64,000 bases of DNA, from NCBI RefSeq assembly GCF_014856545.2, contig NZ_CP109811.1, positions 3,032,001 through 3,096,000 on the forward strand, read 5' to 3'. Of the stretch, positions 46,053 to 55,524 are shown piece after piece. The notes under the pieces were generated by a model. It saw only the letters and a program-made list of their open reading frames with translations. It had not been told where the DNA came from and did no database searches. A program made the position numbers and the translations under genes. Origin of the DNA: Mesobacillus jeotgali (GTDB lineage: Bacteria > Bacillota > Bacilli > Bacillales > Cytobacillaceae). Position 1 is the first letter of the stretch. Every line of letters starts with the position of its first letter.

Positions 46053-47195
46053 TTATTTATCAACTCTTGGAGGGCGTTTGCCCCAATACTGATAGTAATC
46101 TGTTCGAATAAACCCATTGAACAGCTTACGCTTCTTTGTTGCTGGTTTTCCGTATACTTGTTCAAAGTCCTCATTGGATGTCAGGATGTAAATGGACCAT
46201 GTGTCAAGCGGAGCAAATGCCTTGCCCATCTGGCTGTACATTTCTTCTACTGCTTTCTTTTCACCCAGTCGCTCCCCGTATGGCGGGTTGCCAACGATGA
46301 CCCCATAGTCTTTTTTTGTAGTAAAGTCCTGGACACGCATTTGCTTGAAGGAAATCAAATCGCCCAGCCCCGCTTCAAAAGCATTCTCTTCAGCGATTTT
46401 TACCATGCGATGGTCGATGTCCATGCCGCTGATGTCCAAAGGCTGATCATATTTTGCAAGATCCTCTGATTCCAGCCTAACCTCTTCCCAAACAGAATCA
46501 GGAAGAATAGGCCAGCTCTCTGATACAAACTCTCTGTTAAAGCCTGGTGCAATATTTTGACCAATTAATGCTGCTTCAATCGGAATCGTTCCTGACCCGC
46601 AGAACGGATCGACGAAAGGCTTGTCCGGATTCCAATTGGTCAGCATGATCAGGGCAGCTGCAAGAGTCTCCTTCAATGGAGCTTCCCCCTGGCCAGACCT
46701 GTAACCGCGCTTATGCAGACCGCTTCCGCTGGTGTCGATTGTCAGTGTTACGACATCCTTCAGGAGGGCAACTTCTATTTTATATAACGGGCCGTTCTCT
46801 TCAAACCAAGTTGTTTTTTTGTATGACTTTCTCATTCGTTCAACAATAGCCTTCTTCACGATTGCCTGGCAATCGGATACGCTGAAAAGCTTGGATTTCA
46901 CTGACTTGCCCGAAACAGGAAATTCAGCATTCTCAGGTAAAAATTCCTCCCATGGGAGAGCCTTCGTTTTTTCAAATAATTCGTCAAAGGTATAAGCCTT
47001 GAATTCGCCGATTTTGATTTTAATTCGGTCAGCGGTACGGAGCCACATATTGCTTCTGGCTATCGCCCTGGCGTCCCCTTTATAAGTGATCTTCCCGTTT
47101 TCCACCTGACATTCGTACCCTAGGTCACGGACTTCCTTTGCGACGATTGCTTCTAGGCCCATCGCCGAGGTTGCGATTATATCAAAATTTTTCAT
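46053..47195 (-). CDS. ypsC: THUMP-domain class I RNA methyltransferase
   Basis: 380 aa. N-terminal THUMP domain (MKNFDIIATSAMGLEAIVAKE to about 165), then the UPF0020/RlmL-type methyltransferase with VDPFCGSGTIPIEAAL and catalytic N-P-P-Y in VGNPPYGERLGE, implying N-methylation of an RNA base. ATG 47195 preferred (AAGGGTGAAACG upstream) over TTG-led readings from 47264. The B. subtilis counterpart lies next to rnpB and gpsB, as here. Confidence 0.9.
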   Translation of the reverse strand: MKNFDIIATSAMGLEAIVAKEVRDLGYECQVENGKITYKGDARAIARSNMWLRTADRIKIKIGEFKAYTFDELFEKTKALPWEEFLPENAEFPVSGKSVKSKLFSVSDCQAIVKKAIVERMRKSYKKTTWFEENGPLYKIEVALLKDVVTLTIDTSGSGLHKRGYRSGQGEAPLKETLAAALIMLTNWNPDKPFVDPFCGSGTIPIEAALIGQNIAPGFNREFVSESWPILPDSVWEEVRLESEDLAKYDQPLDISGMDIDHRMVKIAEENAFEAGLGDLISFKQMRVQDFTTKKDYGVIVGNPPYGERLGEKKAVEEMYSQMGKAFAPLDTWSIYILTSNEDFEQVYGKPATKKRKLFNGFIRTDYYQYWGKRPPRVDK

Positions 47196-47264
47196 CGTTT
47201 CACCCTTTATATCCAAAATCTTATGTACTCCATTATTAAGTTGCCCAATAGACTTAATATACAT

Positions 47265-47296
47265 AAAAAAAGCTCTCCTGGCAAAAGGAGAGCTTT
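47265..47296 (-). terminator. Terminator of rnpB
   Basis: AAAGCTCTCCT/AGGAGAGCTTT stem then T run on the minus strand. Confidence 0.9.
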
Positions 47297-47320
47297 AGTA
47301 AACACTCATACAAATCCATT

Positions 47321-47720
47321 AATAACGTTCTGTAAGCCATGTTTTGTACCTTCGTACTGCAAACGACCAAAAGTCTCGTACTCCGGCGGTAATCATCTAT
47401 CTACAGATGAGAACTCATCTGTCCTTCCCTTTGTTCAGTTCCTCCAGGAAGGTGCCCCTACCATCGTTTGGGTTTCTCGCTCGTGGGGTTTACCTCGTTC
47501 CACCCTTCCGATTTCTCGAAAGGCTCCGTCACTGTGGCACTTTTATAGGTATTCATGCCATATCGTTGCCGACTTAGGCATTTTCCCGGCCGTCAGCCGA
47601 GCGTGAGCCCGACTGCCCTGGCTTATGAATTGGCCAGGCACGAACACTACAGGCATCTCAGCCTGTGCGAGCATGGACTTTCCTCTGCAGCAGAACTGCA
47701 GCGATTACCCGAACGTTATT
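47321..47720 (-). ncRNA. rnpB: RNase P RNA, class B
   Basis: Minus strand begins AACGTTCGGGTAATCGCTGC, contains the universal GAGGAAAGTCCATGCTCGCAC, the GAAACCCAAACGATGGTAGGGG core and TGGCTTACAGAACGTT at the 3' end; the two ends pair. It is the ribozyme that matures tRNA 5' ends. Length about 400 nt and the gpsB-rnpB-ypsC order fit Bacillus. Terminal coordinates are approximate to a few nt. Confidence 0.95.
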
Positions 47721-47799
47721 AACAGCTACAAGAAACATTATATGAAATATAGGTTTGAAAAGCAATGGTAATACATTTCAAAAACTAGCAGATGCTGGA

Positions 47800-48099
47800 T
47801 TAATCGTAAAGTTTATCCCCAAAAACATGCTTTTCAAGATTCGAAAGTCTTTTAAGGATATCGAAATTCGTTGTACCGGCAGCCTGTGTGCTTGGTCGGC
47901 GCGAAGCTTCATCAAGCTGCTTTTTCAGGCGAAGATTGTCCTGTTGAAGCTCTTCGATCTCCTGCTGCATCACTTCATAGTCCTTAATGATCATATCAAG
48001 AAACTTATCGACATCTTCCGGTTTGTAACCACGCATTGCTGTTTTGAATTCTTTTTCTAAAATATCTTTAGCAGTTAACTGTATTTTATCGGATAGCAT
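47800..48099 (-). CDS. gpsB: Cell division regulator GpsB
   Basis: 99 aa. DivIVA-like N-terminal coiled coil ([35 protein letters not shown]) with the conserved membrane-contact loop, a long coiled coil with [21 protein letters not shown] heptads, and a C-terminal trimerising helix ([16 protein letters not shown]). Coordinates PBP1 and septum growth; ponA lies 12 kb away. Start ATG 48099 with GAGGTG; the frame from 48123 is leader. Confidence 0.94.
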   Translation of the reverse strand: MLSDKIQLTAKDILEKEFKTAMRGYKPEDVDKFLDMIIKDYEVMQQEIEELQQDNLRLKKQLDEASRRPSTQAAGTTNFDILKRLSNLEKHVFGDKLYD

Positions 48100-48196
48100 T
48101 CCATTCACCTCAATATACCCCAATCGTCACATTTATTTTTTCAAAAACAAGGGGATTTGTCAATTTTTCTTTTATTAAACTTATTTATGAGTAATT

Positions 48197-48757
48197 TTAA
48201 AAATCCTGCTGTTTCAATTGTTCCTCTTCAACCGCCATTTGTAAATCGTACAATGTAATTAATCTTATCTCATAATCGTTTGTTTCTTGATATTTTTTTG
48301 CTGTTTCATATATAAATTTTGGGCTGCCTTCTTTTTCAGGATCATAAAGCAGGACCAACAAGTCGCTTTTCTCTACAAAAAATTGATTCTTCAACCTGAA
48401 TTGCCACGGTTTTTCATAAGGCTTTTTAGTGATGGAATCAACATGGTCAGCGCCAGCAAGCACTGATTCATACCACTCCTTATTGGCTTCTTTCCAAGTT
48501 TCCTCCTGATTCAGGAAAGGAGTGAATACAGAAAGTTTAAGTTCGGGATATTCTTCCTGCAGCTCGAAAACCGCTTCACCAGCCCACAATTCGACACCCA
48601 GCTGTCCGCTTATCATCACCCATTCCAGGCCTTCTTCAATTAAAGGAAGCAAGCTTTTTTTTATCGCAATTTTTATGTATTCTGCTGACGGATGATTATG
48701 CTGGAACACGCCAAGTTCAAAAGGTTTATAACCAGATATTGCAGCTACTTTTACCAT
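48197..48757 (-). CDS. ypsA: DUF1273/SLOG-family protein YpsA
   Basis: 186 aa Rossmann-like protein: [41 protein letters not shown] (glycine-rich loop) and [24 protein letters not shown], the SLOG nucleotide-sensor signatures. B. subtilis YpsA is linked to cell division and oxidative stress; molecular role unclear. ATG with AAAGGAGAT. Confidence 0.9.
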   Translation of the reverse strand: MVKVAAISGYKPFELGVFQHNHPSAEYIKIAIKKSLLPLIEEGLEWVMISGQLGVELWAGEAVFELQEEYPELKLSVFTPFLNQEETWKEANKEWYESVLAGADHVDSITKKPYEKPWQFRLKNQFFVEKSDLLVLLYDPEKEGSPKFIYETAKKYQETNDYEIRLITLYDLQMAVEEEQLKQQDF

Positions 48758-48843
48758 ATAATCTCCTTTGAATCTATTATTGAAACAAAAACTCCATATT
48801 AGAGGTATTCCCTATATACAGGAATTATTACACCTTAAATATT

Positions 48844-48875
48844 AAAAAAACAAGGGCTTTAGGAGCCCTTGTTTA
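48844..48875 (-). terminator. Terminator of cotD
   Basis: AAACAAGGGCT/AGCCCTTGTTT stem then T7 on the minus strand. Confidence 0.9.
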
Positions 48876-48883
48876 AAGTCATT

Positions 48884-49201
48884 TTATCGACCAAATCCTG
48901 GACCGCCAAATCCTGGTCCACCAAATCCTGGACCGCCAAATCCCGGGCGCGGTCTCGGGCCAACTGGAGCCACTCCGCCTGGTACCGGACCAGGTCCGCC
49001 ATAATGATTCTGGTGTGTCACCTGATTAACCGTGGACTGTGTCTGCGGGAAATAATGGACATGATCGTAATTAATGTGGTTTACGTTTGTAGTGTGTGTT
49101 GGATGAACATGCGGAACCACATTGTTTGTAAAGTTATGGTTCGTGCAGCACTTTGTAGGATGAACTACTGTTGGCAATACATGTGTCGGCTTGCAGTGCA
49201 T
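48884..49201 (-). CDS. cotD: Spore coat protein CotD
   Basis: 105 aa, His/Asn/Thr-rich first half (MHCKPTHVLPTVVHPTKCCT) and a Gly-Pro-Phe tail of FGGPG repeats. Inner-coat protein made in the mother cell. The position between ypsA and mrfB matches B. subtilis. ATG with AAAGGAGTT. Confidence 0.9.
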   Translation of the reverse strand: MHCKPTHVLPTVVHPTKCCTNHNFTNNVVPHVHPTHTTNVNHINYDHVHYFPQTQSTVNQVTHQNHYGGPGPVPGGVAPVGPRPRPGFGGPGFGGPGFGGPGFGR

Positions 49202-49328
49202 AGTGCATAACTCCTTTCATTTAGACTTATTGTTTACATTATCAGCCTATGAAGAAGTCATGCGTCTTGTACTAATGAAAACACCTATTTTTCAAGAGAA
49301 ATTACAGTGCAGTCACTATTGATATTTC

Positions 49329-49424
49329 CTAGAGGAATGTGTAAAAGTTGTCCTTCAACCCGCTGAAGATCACAGCGATGAGTGTAATTACAACAAAATA
49401 TAGAACTAATACCGCTTTATACAT
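49329..49424 (-). CDS. 31-residue single-span membrane peptide
   Basis: MYKAVLVLYFVVITLIAVIF then SGLKDNFYTFL, ATG 49424 to TAG 49329. One transmembrane helix and a short charged end, with GGGGCTGG upstream. It lies in the 49202-49588 gap, which holds nothing else obvious. Coding is plausible, function unknown. Confidence 0.55.
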   Translation of the reverse strand: MYKAVLVLYFVVITLIAVIFSGLKDNFYTFL

Positions 49425-49588
49425 CAAACCAGCCCCGTAAAATTATACTGTTTTTTAACACCATACAATTTTACATTTTACAACGTCGAAACCATACATA
49501 CAACAGGATATTACAGGTTTTAAAAGGAAAAATGTTAAAATTTTGTTACAATTCAAGATTCCTTGACGAAACCTGGCATAAAACCAAT

Positions 49589-50866
49589 TTATTTTGGCGA
49601 ATTCTGCGCTTGCCCGGGAAATTCTTTTCGGGAAATCCTCTGTATCCTTTTTTCGAGCTCAATGGTAAAAATCATGTCTTTTTTTGTTGTACTCTTTTCT
49701 TCGCGGTGTATTTCTTCAGCAAGAGAGCAGTACTTCATCGCCAGTTCTAGGTTCTTCTCGCGATGCTCGTAATGTTTGGCCAGCTCTATGCACGCTTCTT
49801 TCCGCTGCTTTTTCGTCCCTTTAGCTGCACTTTCTATCCAAAGCTCGACCGCTTTTTGCCATTCTTTATGCTTTTTATACTCAAATGCAAGTGCATGCTT
49901 AGCTGAGATCGCTTCCTCATTTCCTTCATCAAGAAGTCCACTGAACGTCTGCTTCGCTTTATCTGATTCACCAAGATAGGAAAACCATCGTCCCACCTCG
50001 AACGTTTCCCTCGATGTTTGTGTCCTGTCCCTTCCAAGAATCTGAAAGGTTAAATGTGTATAAAGAGTCAAAAGTGACAGGATATCCGTTTCATTGTGCT
50101 TAATGACTCCAATCAGGCCTTCGGGGTTTTTCCTCTCCAGAAAGTCAAAATAAATCATTGGTGCCAAAAAGCCAGGAATGTCATCCTTTCTTTCTAGACC
50201 TAGTACTTCTTGTTCGACAATGCTTAATTTCATCCGCTCAATTTTATGCTTCCACAACCTCCGGGCAGCATGATATAAATCAAAATGGCCATAGGAAGGC
50301 AGCTTAGGCACATGGTCACGAACAAGGGTGTGTCTCGTTTTGACCTGTGGCCAATCGAAAGCCTTGCCATTGTATGTAACCAATGTCGTGTAATCGGCAT
50401 TCATTAAAAAGCTCTGATAAAGAGCTACTTCCGCTCCTGGATTTGGCAGGATATGCTGTTTCAATTTCAATGAATTCCCTGAAATGGACGCATGGCCAAG
50501 CAGGAAGATGGTATTGCCTGCCCCTCCCCCAAGCCCTGTTGTTTCGGTATCAAAAAATACCAGGTCGGCTGGGCTGTGCCCAACTGCAGAAAGCGGATGC
50601 TTTGTCTGCTCCTTGTTCCACAGTGTTACAGCCTCCAGTAAATCGCCGAATTGGTAATGACCGTGCTGTTGGTCCAGTGGATAACTCACTTCCCTGACAA
50701 GGCAATATTGTCCGTCAAAATAGAAGGGGGATACCTGCTCCTGCTGCCAGACATCAAGATATGGGATTTCCGGCGCTTCTTCCGCTTTTACCGGTTCGGC
50801 CTTGGGCTTTTCAACTCCGCTTTTTATATGTGGCTTCAGCCTGTTCAATTTATTCTTGAGACTCAT
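49589..50866 (-). CDS. mrfB: Mitomycin repair exonuclease MrfB (YprB)
   Basis: 425 aa. DEDD-type exonuclease domain: LVFFDTETTGLGGGAGNTIFLLG (Asp-Glu), LVTYNGKAFDWPQVKTR, and VIKHNETDILSLLTLY (His/Asp). The C-terminal ~110 residues are TPR-like helices (AKHALAFEYKKHKEWQKAVELW). With MrfA it forms an excision pathway independent of UvrABC in B. subtilis. 15 nt after mrfA in the same operon. Cotransport with cotD is unlikely, as the direction is the same but the gap is large. Confidence 0.92.
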   Translation of the reverse strand: MSLKNKLNRLKPHIKSGVEKPKAEPVKAEEAPEIPYLDVWQQEQVSPFYFDGQYCLVREVSYPLDQQHGHYQFGDLLEAVTLWNKEQTKHPLSAVGHSPADLVFFDTETTGLGGGAGNTIFLLGHASISGNSLKLKQHILPNPGAEVALYQSFLMNADYTTLVTYNGKAFDWPQVKTRHTLVRDHVPKLPSYGHFDLYHAARRLWKHKIERMKLSIVEQEVLGLERKDDIPGFLAPMIYFDFLERKNPEGLIGVIKHNETDILSLLTLYTHLTFQILGRDRTQTSRETFEVGRWFSYLGESDKAKQTFSGLLDEGNEEAISAKHALAFEYKKHKEWQKAVELWIESAAKGTKKQRKEACIELAKHYEHREKNLELAMKYCSLAEEIHREEKSTTKKDMIFTIELEKRIQRISRKEFPGQAQNSPK

Positions 50867-50881
50867 ATTCCCCCTCCTTCC

Positions 50882-53158
50882 CTACACAGCCGCTTTAAGG
50901 AATAAATCCAGTAATTTTACGACGTCATTTTTTGAATGAATAGATGATGTATCCGTTCCGATGCAAGATGGGCACCCGTCGGCACATTGGCAATTCATGA
51001 CCATTTTTTTAGTTTGGTTCAGAATTTCTTCGATTCCGGTATATATTTTTTCGCTTAACCCGATCCCTCCAGGGTAGCGGTCATAAAAGAAGATCGTTGG
51101 CTTTTCATTATGAGCCGCCTTGACCTGCGGGACAACATGAACGTCAGAAGGGTCGCACATTACGAATAATGGAGCGATATGCTTTAGTGCCTGGGATGTC
51201 CCAATCAGCCCTTCCTCAAGCCGGTCATGGCCGAACTCCGACAGTTCTTTGTTCAGTGATATCCATGCTGAGCTTGTGTGAAGCTCCTCTTCCGGAAGGA
51301 AAATTGGTCCTGAACCAATATTCTCATGTGTTTCAAACCGGATCTTCTTGAAAATCGTTGCCATTGCTCTGACACTGACATCGCCATAGCCAATTTCTGT
51401 TTCTTCATTGCCCCTGATTTTATCTTCTTCAAGGACGCTAAGCTGGACAGCAAGGTTCGCATCGGTAAAATAATCGACATCCACTTCGCGGACAAACGCC
51501 TTCTTTTCCTCCCAATCAAGCTTTTCCACCTGGAATTGTATTCCCTGGTGGAGATAAATGGCTTCTTCATGCAGCAATGTCATCGCTGAAAAAGTATCCA
51601 TTTCGCCAATAACCCTTACATTTGCTACATCTGACTGGTCAATGATCACGACATTTTCCTGTGATGCTGAACGCAGGCTGATATTGTGTGCCGGGAAAGC
51701 GTCATTCATCCAGAACCACTTGTCTCCGTTCTGGTGCAGGATACGCTCTTCCGTCAAATATTCCAGTATTTCTTCAATTTCAGCAGCACCAAAAGTGTCG
51801 CCCTTTTTGAAAGGCAATTCATAGGAAGCACATTTGATGTGATCAATTAGGATAATCAAATTGTCCGGGTTGATTCTTGCCGTTTCCGGACTGCGATTAA
51901 AAAAGTAATCTGGATGCTGGATAACGTATTGATCCAGCGGGCTGGAGCTGGCCACCATGATGACAACCGATTCACCGTGGCGGCGTCCTGCCCGCCCTGC
52001 CTGCTGCCAGGCACTCGCAATCGTTCCCGGGTAACCGTTCATGATACATACCTGAAGCTGTCCGATATCGACACCAAGTTCAAGCGCATTGGTGCTCACT
52101 ACCCCATATATGTCACCTGAACGAAGGCCCTTTTCAATTTCGCGCCTTTCTGTCGGAAGATAGCCGCCCCGGTATCCTCTGATTGCCCTTGGACCCAGCT
52201 TGTGTTTGACCAGCTCCTGTAGATAAGTAAGCAGGATTTCGACTCTCACCCTGCTTCTTGCAAACACGATGGTCTGGATTTTATTTTTCAAAAATTCACC
52301 TGCAAGCCTCCTGGTTTCAAGCGTTGCACTTCTGCGGACATTCAGCGGAATATTGACGACTGGCGGATTATAAAATAAAAAGTGCTTCCTTCCTGAAGGA
52401 GCTCCATTATTGTCAATCAGGACCATATCCTTTTCAGTAAGACCCTCGGCCAGTTCAAGCGGATTTGCAATCGTAGCGGAAGTACAGATGAAAACAGGAT
52501 CGCTTCCATAGTAATTGCAGATCCTCTTTAATCTTCTAATGACATTTGCCACATGGCTGCCGAAGACCCCCCTGTAAATATGCAATTCATCAATGACGAC
52601 ATACTTCAGGTTTTCAAAAAGGGAAACCCATTTTGTATGATGCGGCAGGATCGCAGAATGGAGCATGTCCGGGTTTGTTATAACGATATGCCCTGCTCTC
52701 CTGACCTTCTGGCGGATATTAGAAGGAGTGTCTCCGTCATATGTATAACTATTGATTGCCAGCTCCGCCTCCTGGATCAATTCATTGATTTCACTTTTCT
52801 GATCCTGGGCCAGCGCTTTTGTCGGGAACATATACAGCGCCCTGGCATTCGGATCATTAATGATCGATTGAAGCACTGGCAGGTTATAGCACAATGTTTT
52901 CCCTGAAGCAGTCGGCGTGACTGCCACTATGCTTTGCCCCTTCATGATTTGCTCATAGGAAGACTTCTGGTGTGTATACAGGCGGGAAATTCCCCGTCTC
53001 TCAAGTGCATTTCTTAATACACCGCTTAATTCCTCTGGCATTTCTTCCGTTTGGGCTTCTCTCTCTTCAATCGTATGCCAGTGGACTATATTTTTCTTTA
53101 CCGATTCACTAACCTTTAGTTCTTGCAAAATCTCTTGCATGCTTTTCCGGACCTTCAT
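50882..53158 (-). CDS. mrfA: DEAD/DEAH-box helicase MrfA (YprA)
   Basis: 758 aa superfamily 2 helicase with motif I TPTASGKTLCYNLPV, motif II VVIDELHIYRG, motif III CTSATIANP, motif V/VI in TNALELGVDIGQ and QQAGRAGRRHGE. The DUF1998 C-terminus has a Cys cluster CQCADGCPSCIG for zinc. It acts with MrfB on crosslinked DNA. The start ATG 53158 has AGGTG at good spacing; GTG 53167 is the longer reading. Confidence 0.93.
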   Translation of the reverse strand: MKVRKSMQEILQELKVSESVKKNIVHWHTIEEREAQTEEMPEELSGVLRNALERRGISRLYTHQKSSYEQIMKGQSIVAVTPTASGKTLCYNLPVLQSIINDPNARALYMFPTKALAQDQKSEINELIQEAELAINSYTYDGDTPSNIRQKVRRAGHIVITNPDMLHSAILPHHTKWVSLFENLKYVVIDELHIYRGVFGSHVANVIRRLKRICNYYGSDPVFICTSATIANPLELAEGLTEKDMVLIDNNGAPSGRKHFLFYNPPVVNIPLNVRRSATLETRRLAGEFLKNKIQTIVFARSRVRVEILLTYLQELVKHKLGPRAIRGYRGGYLPTERREIEKGLRSGDIYGVVSTNALELGVDIGQLQVCIMNGYPGTIASAWQQAGRAGRRHGESVVIMVASSSPLDQYVIQHPDYFFNRSPETARINPDNLIILIDHIKCASYELPFKKGDTFGAAEIEEILEYLTEERILHQNGDKWFWMNDAFPAHNISLRSASQENVVIIDQSDVANVRVIGEMDTFSAMTLLHEEAIYLHQGIQFQVEKLDWEEKKAFVREVDVDYFTDANLAVQLSVLEEDKIRGNEETEIGYGDVSVRAMATIFKKIRFETHENIGSGPIFLPEEELHTSSAWISLNKELSEFGHDRLEEGLIGTSQALKHIAPLFVMCDPSDVHVVPQVKAAHNEKPTIFFYDRYPGGIGLSEKIYTGIEEILNQTKKMVMNCQCADGCPSCIGTDTSSIHSKNDVVKLLDLFLKAAV

Positions 53159-53365
53159 AGCGTTCACCTCGTTATTCCTATTTTACCGAATAAACGTTCG
53201 TTGCAAAAGATAAAAGTTCAATAAATCAATCTGCTATTTTTTGGAATACATACTCTTCCATCCCTAATCACCTCTATTTAATCTTCCTCAGAACAATCTG
53301 TTATGTCTTTTAAATCAGCCTTTTGTTAAAATAGAGTGGACAAACAGCTGACAGAGGTGTTTTTT

Positions 53366-54058
53366 TTGAATAAAAATGAAATTAAAAGAGTCCTGGCTAG
53401 ATTTTCTTTATTCAGGGATCTTGATGATAATGAACTAGATAAGATTGTCGATATATCAATTTCCCGAGAGTGGAAGAAAAACAGCCATATTTTCATGCAG
53501 GGTGATCCGCTGGAAAATGTGTATTTTATTAATGAAGGAAAAATAAAAGTCTATAAAAGTGATGCCAATGGACGGGAGCAGATTGTGGCCATCCTGAAAA
53601 AAGGTGAGATGTTCCCGCATGTCGGTTTTTTCCGAAAAGGCGGCTATCCAGGTTATTCCGAGGTGTTGGAACAGGCAAGCCTTGTTGTGGTTCCGATTTC
53701 ACAATTCGAGAAAGTCCTAGTTGATAATCCTCACTTAAGTATCAAGGTATTCAAGGTGCTTGGAGAAAAAATTGTTGATCTTCAAGAAAGGCTTGAAGCA
53801 CAAATCTTGAACAACACTTATGAACAGATCATCAAGCTTTTGATCAGGCTGGGAGAACTTCATGGAGAAAAACAGGAGGACGGCACAGTATTATTGAAGG
53901 CTGACTTCACAAACAAAGACCTCGCCAATATGATTGGAACAACCAGGGAAACAGTTAGCAGGACATTGACTAAAATGAAAAAAGATGACCTAATCTCTAC
54001 TGATACAAACGGGAACATGGTATTAGATCCTGATGTGTTAATGGATGAGCTTGTCTAA
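53366..54058 (+). CDS. Crp/Fnr family transcriptional regulator (paralog)
   Basis: 230 aa, similar along its whole length to the regulator at 42.8 kb: FMQGDPLENVYFI, GEMFPHVGFFRKGGYP (His85), LGEKIVDLQERLEAQIL and recognition helix TTRETVSRTLTK. It has no cysteine at all, excluding a Fe-S cluster. The TTG start at 53366 is favoured by AGAGGTG 7 nt upstream; the GTG at 53336 reads through leader. Convergent with hcp, sharing its terminator. Possible haem- or NO-sensing is inference. Confidence 0.88.
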   Translation: MNKNEIKRVLARFSLFRDLDDNELDKIVDISISREWKKNSHIFMQGDPLENVYFINEGKIKVYKSDANGREQIVAILKKGEMFPHVGFFRKGGYPGYSEVLEQASLVVVPISQFEKVLVDNPHLSIKVFKVLGEKIVDLQERLEAQILNNTYEQIIKLLIRLGELHGEKQEDGTVLLKADFTNKDLANMIGTTRETVSRTLTKMKKDDLISTDTNGNMVLDPDVLMDELV

Positions 54059-54108
54059 TTTACCAGCAAACCCCATTATGCTTTTCTTTAGTATATTATA
54101 AACATAGT

Positions 54109-54142
54109 AAAACGCCCGGATTCTGCTCCGGGCGTTTAAATT
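54109..54142. terminator. Bidirectional terminator between crp paralog and hcp
   Basis: AAACGCCCGGA/TCCGGGCGTTT stem with TTT on both sides. Confidence 0.9.
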
Positions 54143-54143
54143 A

Positions 54144-55445
54144 TTATTCAGTTTTGCTTAATCCCATCATTGTTTCCATATCTTCCTGTGCGGTTGTGAT
54201 CAGCTTCAGATTGAATGTATCCTGAAGTACCTGCATCACTCCCTCAGAAATGAATTCTGGCGGCTTAGGCCCAATGCGAATATCCTGGATCCCAAGGCTG
54301 AACAATCCAAGCAGGATCGCTACAGCTTTTTGCTCGAACCAAGAAAGGACGATACTTACAGGCAGCTCGTTAACGTCACACTCAAACGCATCAGCAAGTG
54401 CCTTCGCAATTTTTACAGTGGATACAGAGTTATTGCACTGGCCAAGGTCCAAGTATCTTGGGATGTTTGTTCCAGGAACCACTCCATAATCTACATCATT
54501 GAAACGGAATTTTCCGCAAGAAGTTGTCAAAATCACAGCTTCTGGAGGAAGTGATGTTGCGAGCTCTCGGTAATATTCTCCGCCTTTACCTGGTGCGTCA
54601 CAGCCTGCAATGACGAAGAAGCGCTTAATCTTGCCGGCTTTTACTGCATCAATGACCTCTGGCGCCAGCCCGATGACCGTTTCATGGTGGAAGCCTGTCA
54701 CTAATGTTTCTTCGGATTCCATATTGGCTTCGGGAAGCTCCAATGCTCTTTCGATCAGCATGGAGAAATCATCATTTTCAATCTTCCTCACATTCTCAAG
54801 GCCCGCAACTTCATATGTAAACATACGGTCTGCATATGAACCTTTGATAGGCATGACACAGTTTGTCGTAGCCAAAATTGCTCCTGGGAATTTTTCAAAC
54901 AGGCGGCGCTGGTCGAACCAGGCTTTCCCGATGTTCCCCTTAAGATGCGGGTACTTCTTCAATGCTGGATAGCCATGTGCAGGTAGCATCTCGGAGTGAG
55001 TATAGATGTTGATTCCTTTTCCTTCTGTTTGCTTCAATAATTCTTCAAGCGCGAACAGGTTATGACCTGTTACCACGATTGCTTTTCCTTCAATCTTATT
55101 CTGGCTGACCTTAACAGGCTGCGGAATTCCAAGACGGCTTGTGTGTGCCTCGTCAAGCATTTCCATCACGCGGACTGCTGACTGGCCAACCTTCATTGCC
55201 ATATCGATATGTTCTTGAACATTAAAGTTTGAGTTAGTTAATGTCATATATAATGCTTCATGGGTTGTTGCGTCAACAAATGGATCTGTGAAACCAAGCT
55301 GGTTCGCATGTGTTCTATATGCTGCAATCCCCTTCAAAGCAAAAATCATAGTATCCTGAAGACTAGCGATTGTTTCATCTTTTCCGCACACACCAACAAC
55401 TGTACATCCCCCTGTTGGCGTTTGTTCACATTGGTAACAAAACAT
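54144..55445 (-). CDS. hcp: Hybrid cluster protein (hydroxylamine reductase)
   Basis: 433 aa, the short class of Hcp lacking the extra N-terminal helical insert. The N-terminal Cys motif is C3-x2-C6-x7-C14-x5-C20 (CYQCEQTPTGGCTVVGVC) for the cubane; hybrid-cluster ligands lie in VVTGHNLFALEE, LATTNCVMP, VIAGCDAPGKGGEYY, TTSCGKFRFND and DLGQCNNSVS. It reduces hydroxylamine/NO and mediates S-nitrosation in other bacteria. No hcr reductase gene is nearby. Controlled by a Crp/Fnr-type promoter. Confidence 0.95.
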   Translation of the reverse strand: MFCYQCEQTPTGGCTVVGVCGKDETIASLQDTMIFALKGIAAYRTHANQLGFTDPFVDATTHEALYMTLTNSNFNVQEHIDMAMKVGQSAVRVMEMLDEAHTSRLGIPQPVKVSQNKIEGKAIVVTGHNLFALEELLKQTEGKGINIYTHSEMLPAHGYPALKKYPHLKGNIGKAWFDQRRLFEKFPGAILATTNCVMPIKGSYADRMFTYEVAGLENVRKIENDDFSMLIERALELPEANMESEETLVTGFHHETVIGLAPEVIDAVKAGKIKRFFVIAGCDAPGKGGEYYRELATSLPPEAVILTTSCGKFRFNDVDYGVVPGTNIPRYLDLGQCNNSVSTVKIAKALADAFECDVNELPVSIVLSWFEQKAVAILLGLFSLGIQDIRIGPKPPEFISEGVMQVLQDTFNLKLITTAQEDMETMMGLSKTE

Positions 55446-55481
55446 ATGTGTATTCCCCTCTTCTGCGTTATTTACTTTTTC

Positions 55482-55524
55482 AGCATACAGAGGATGAAAA
55501 TCCAGTTAAGTGACCTAAATCACA
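55482..55524 (-). promoter_or_regulatory. Crp/Fnr-type box and -10 of hcp
   Basis: On the minus strand TGTGATTTAGGTCACT (55509-55524), 21 nt, then TATGCT (55482-55487). The centre is about 71 nt from the hcp start. Confidence 0.75.

Noticed and set aside
45953..46174. 73-codon frame on the minus strand
   Set aside because: It overlaps the ypsC 3' end and translates the ypsC terminator hairpin.
48869..49210. Plus-strand 113-codon frame
   Set aside because: Antisense of cotD; its W/S/K repeats come from the cotD FGGPG codons.
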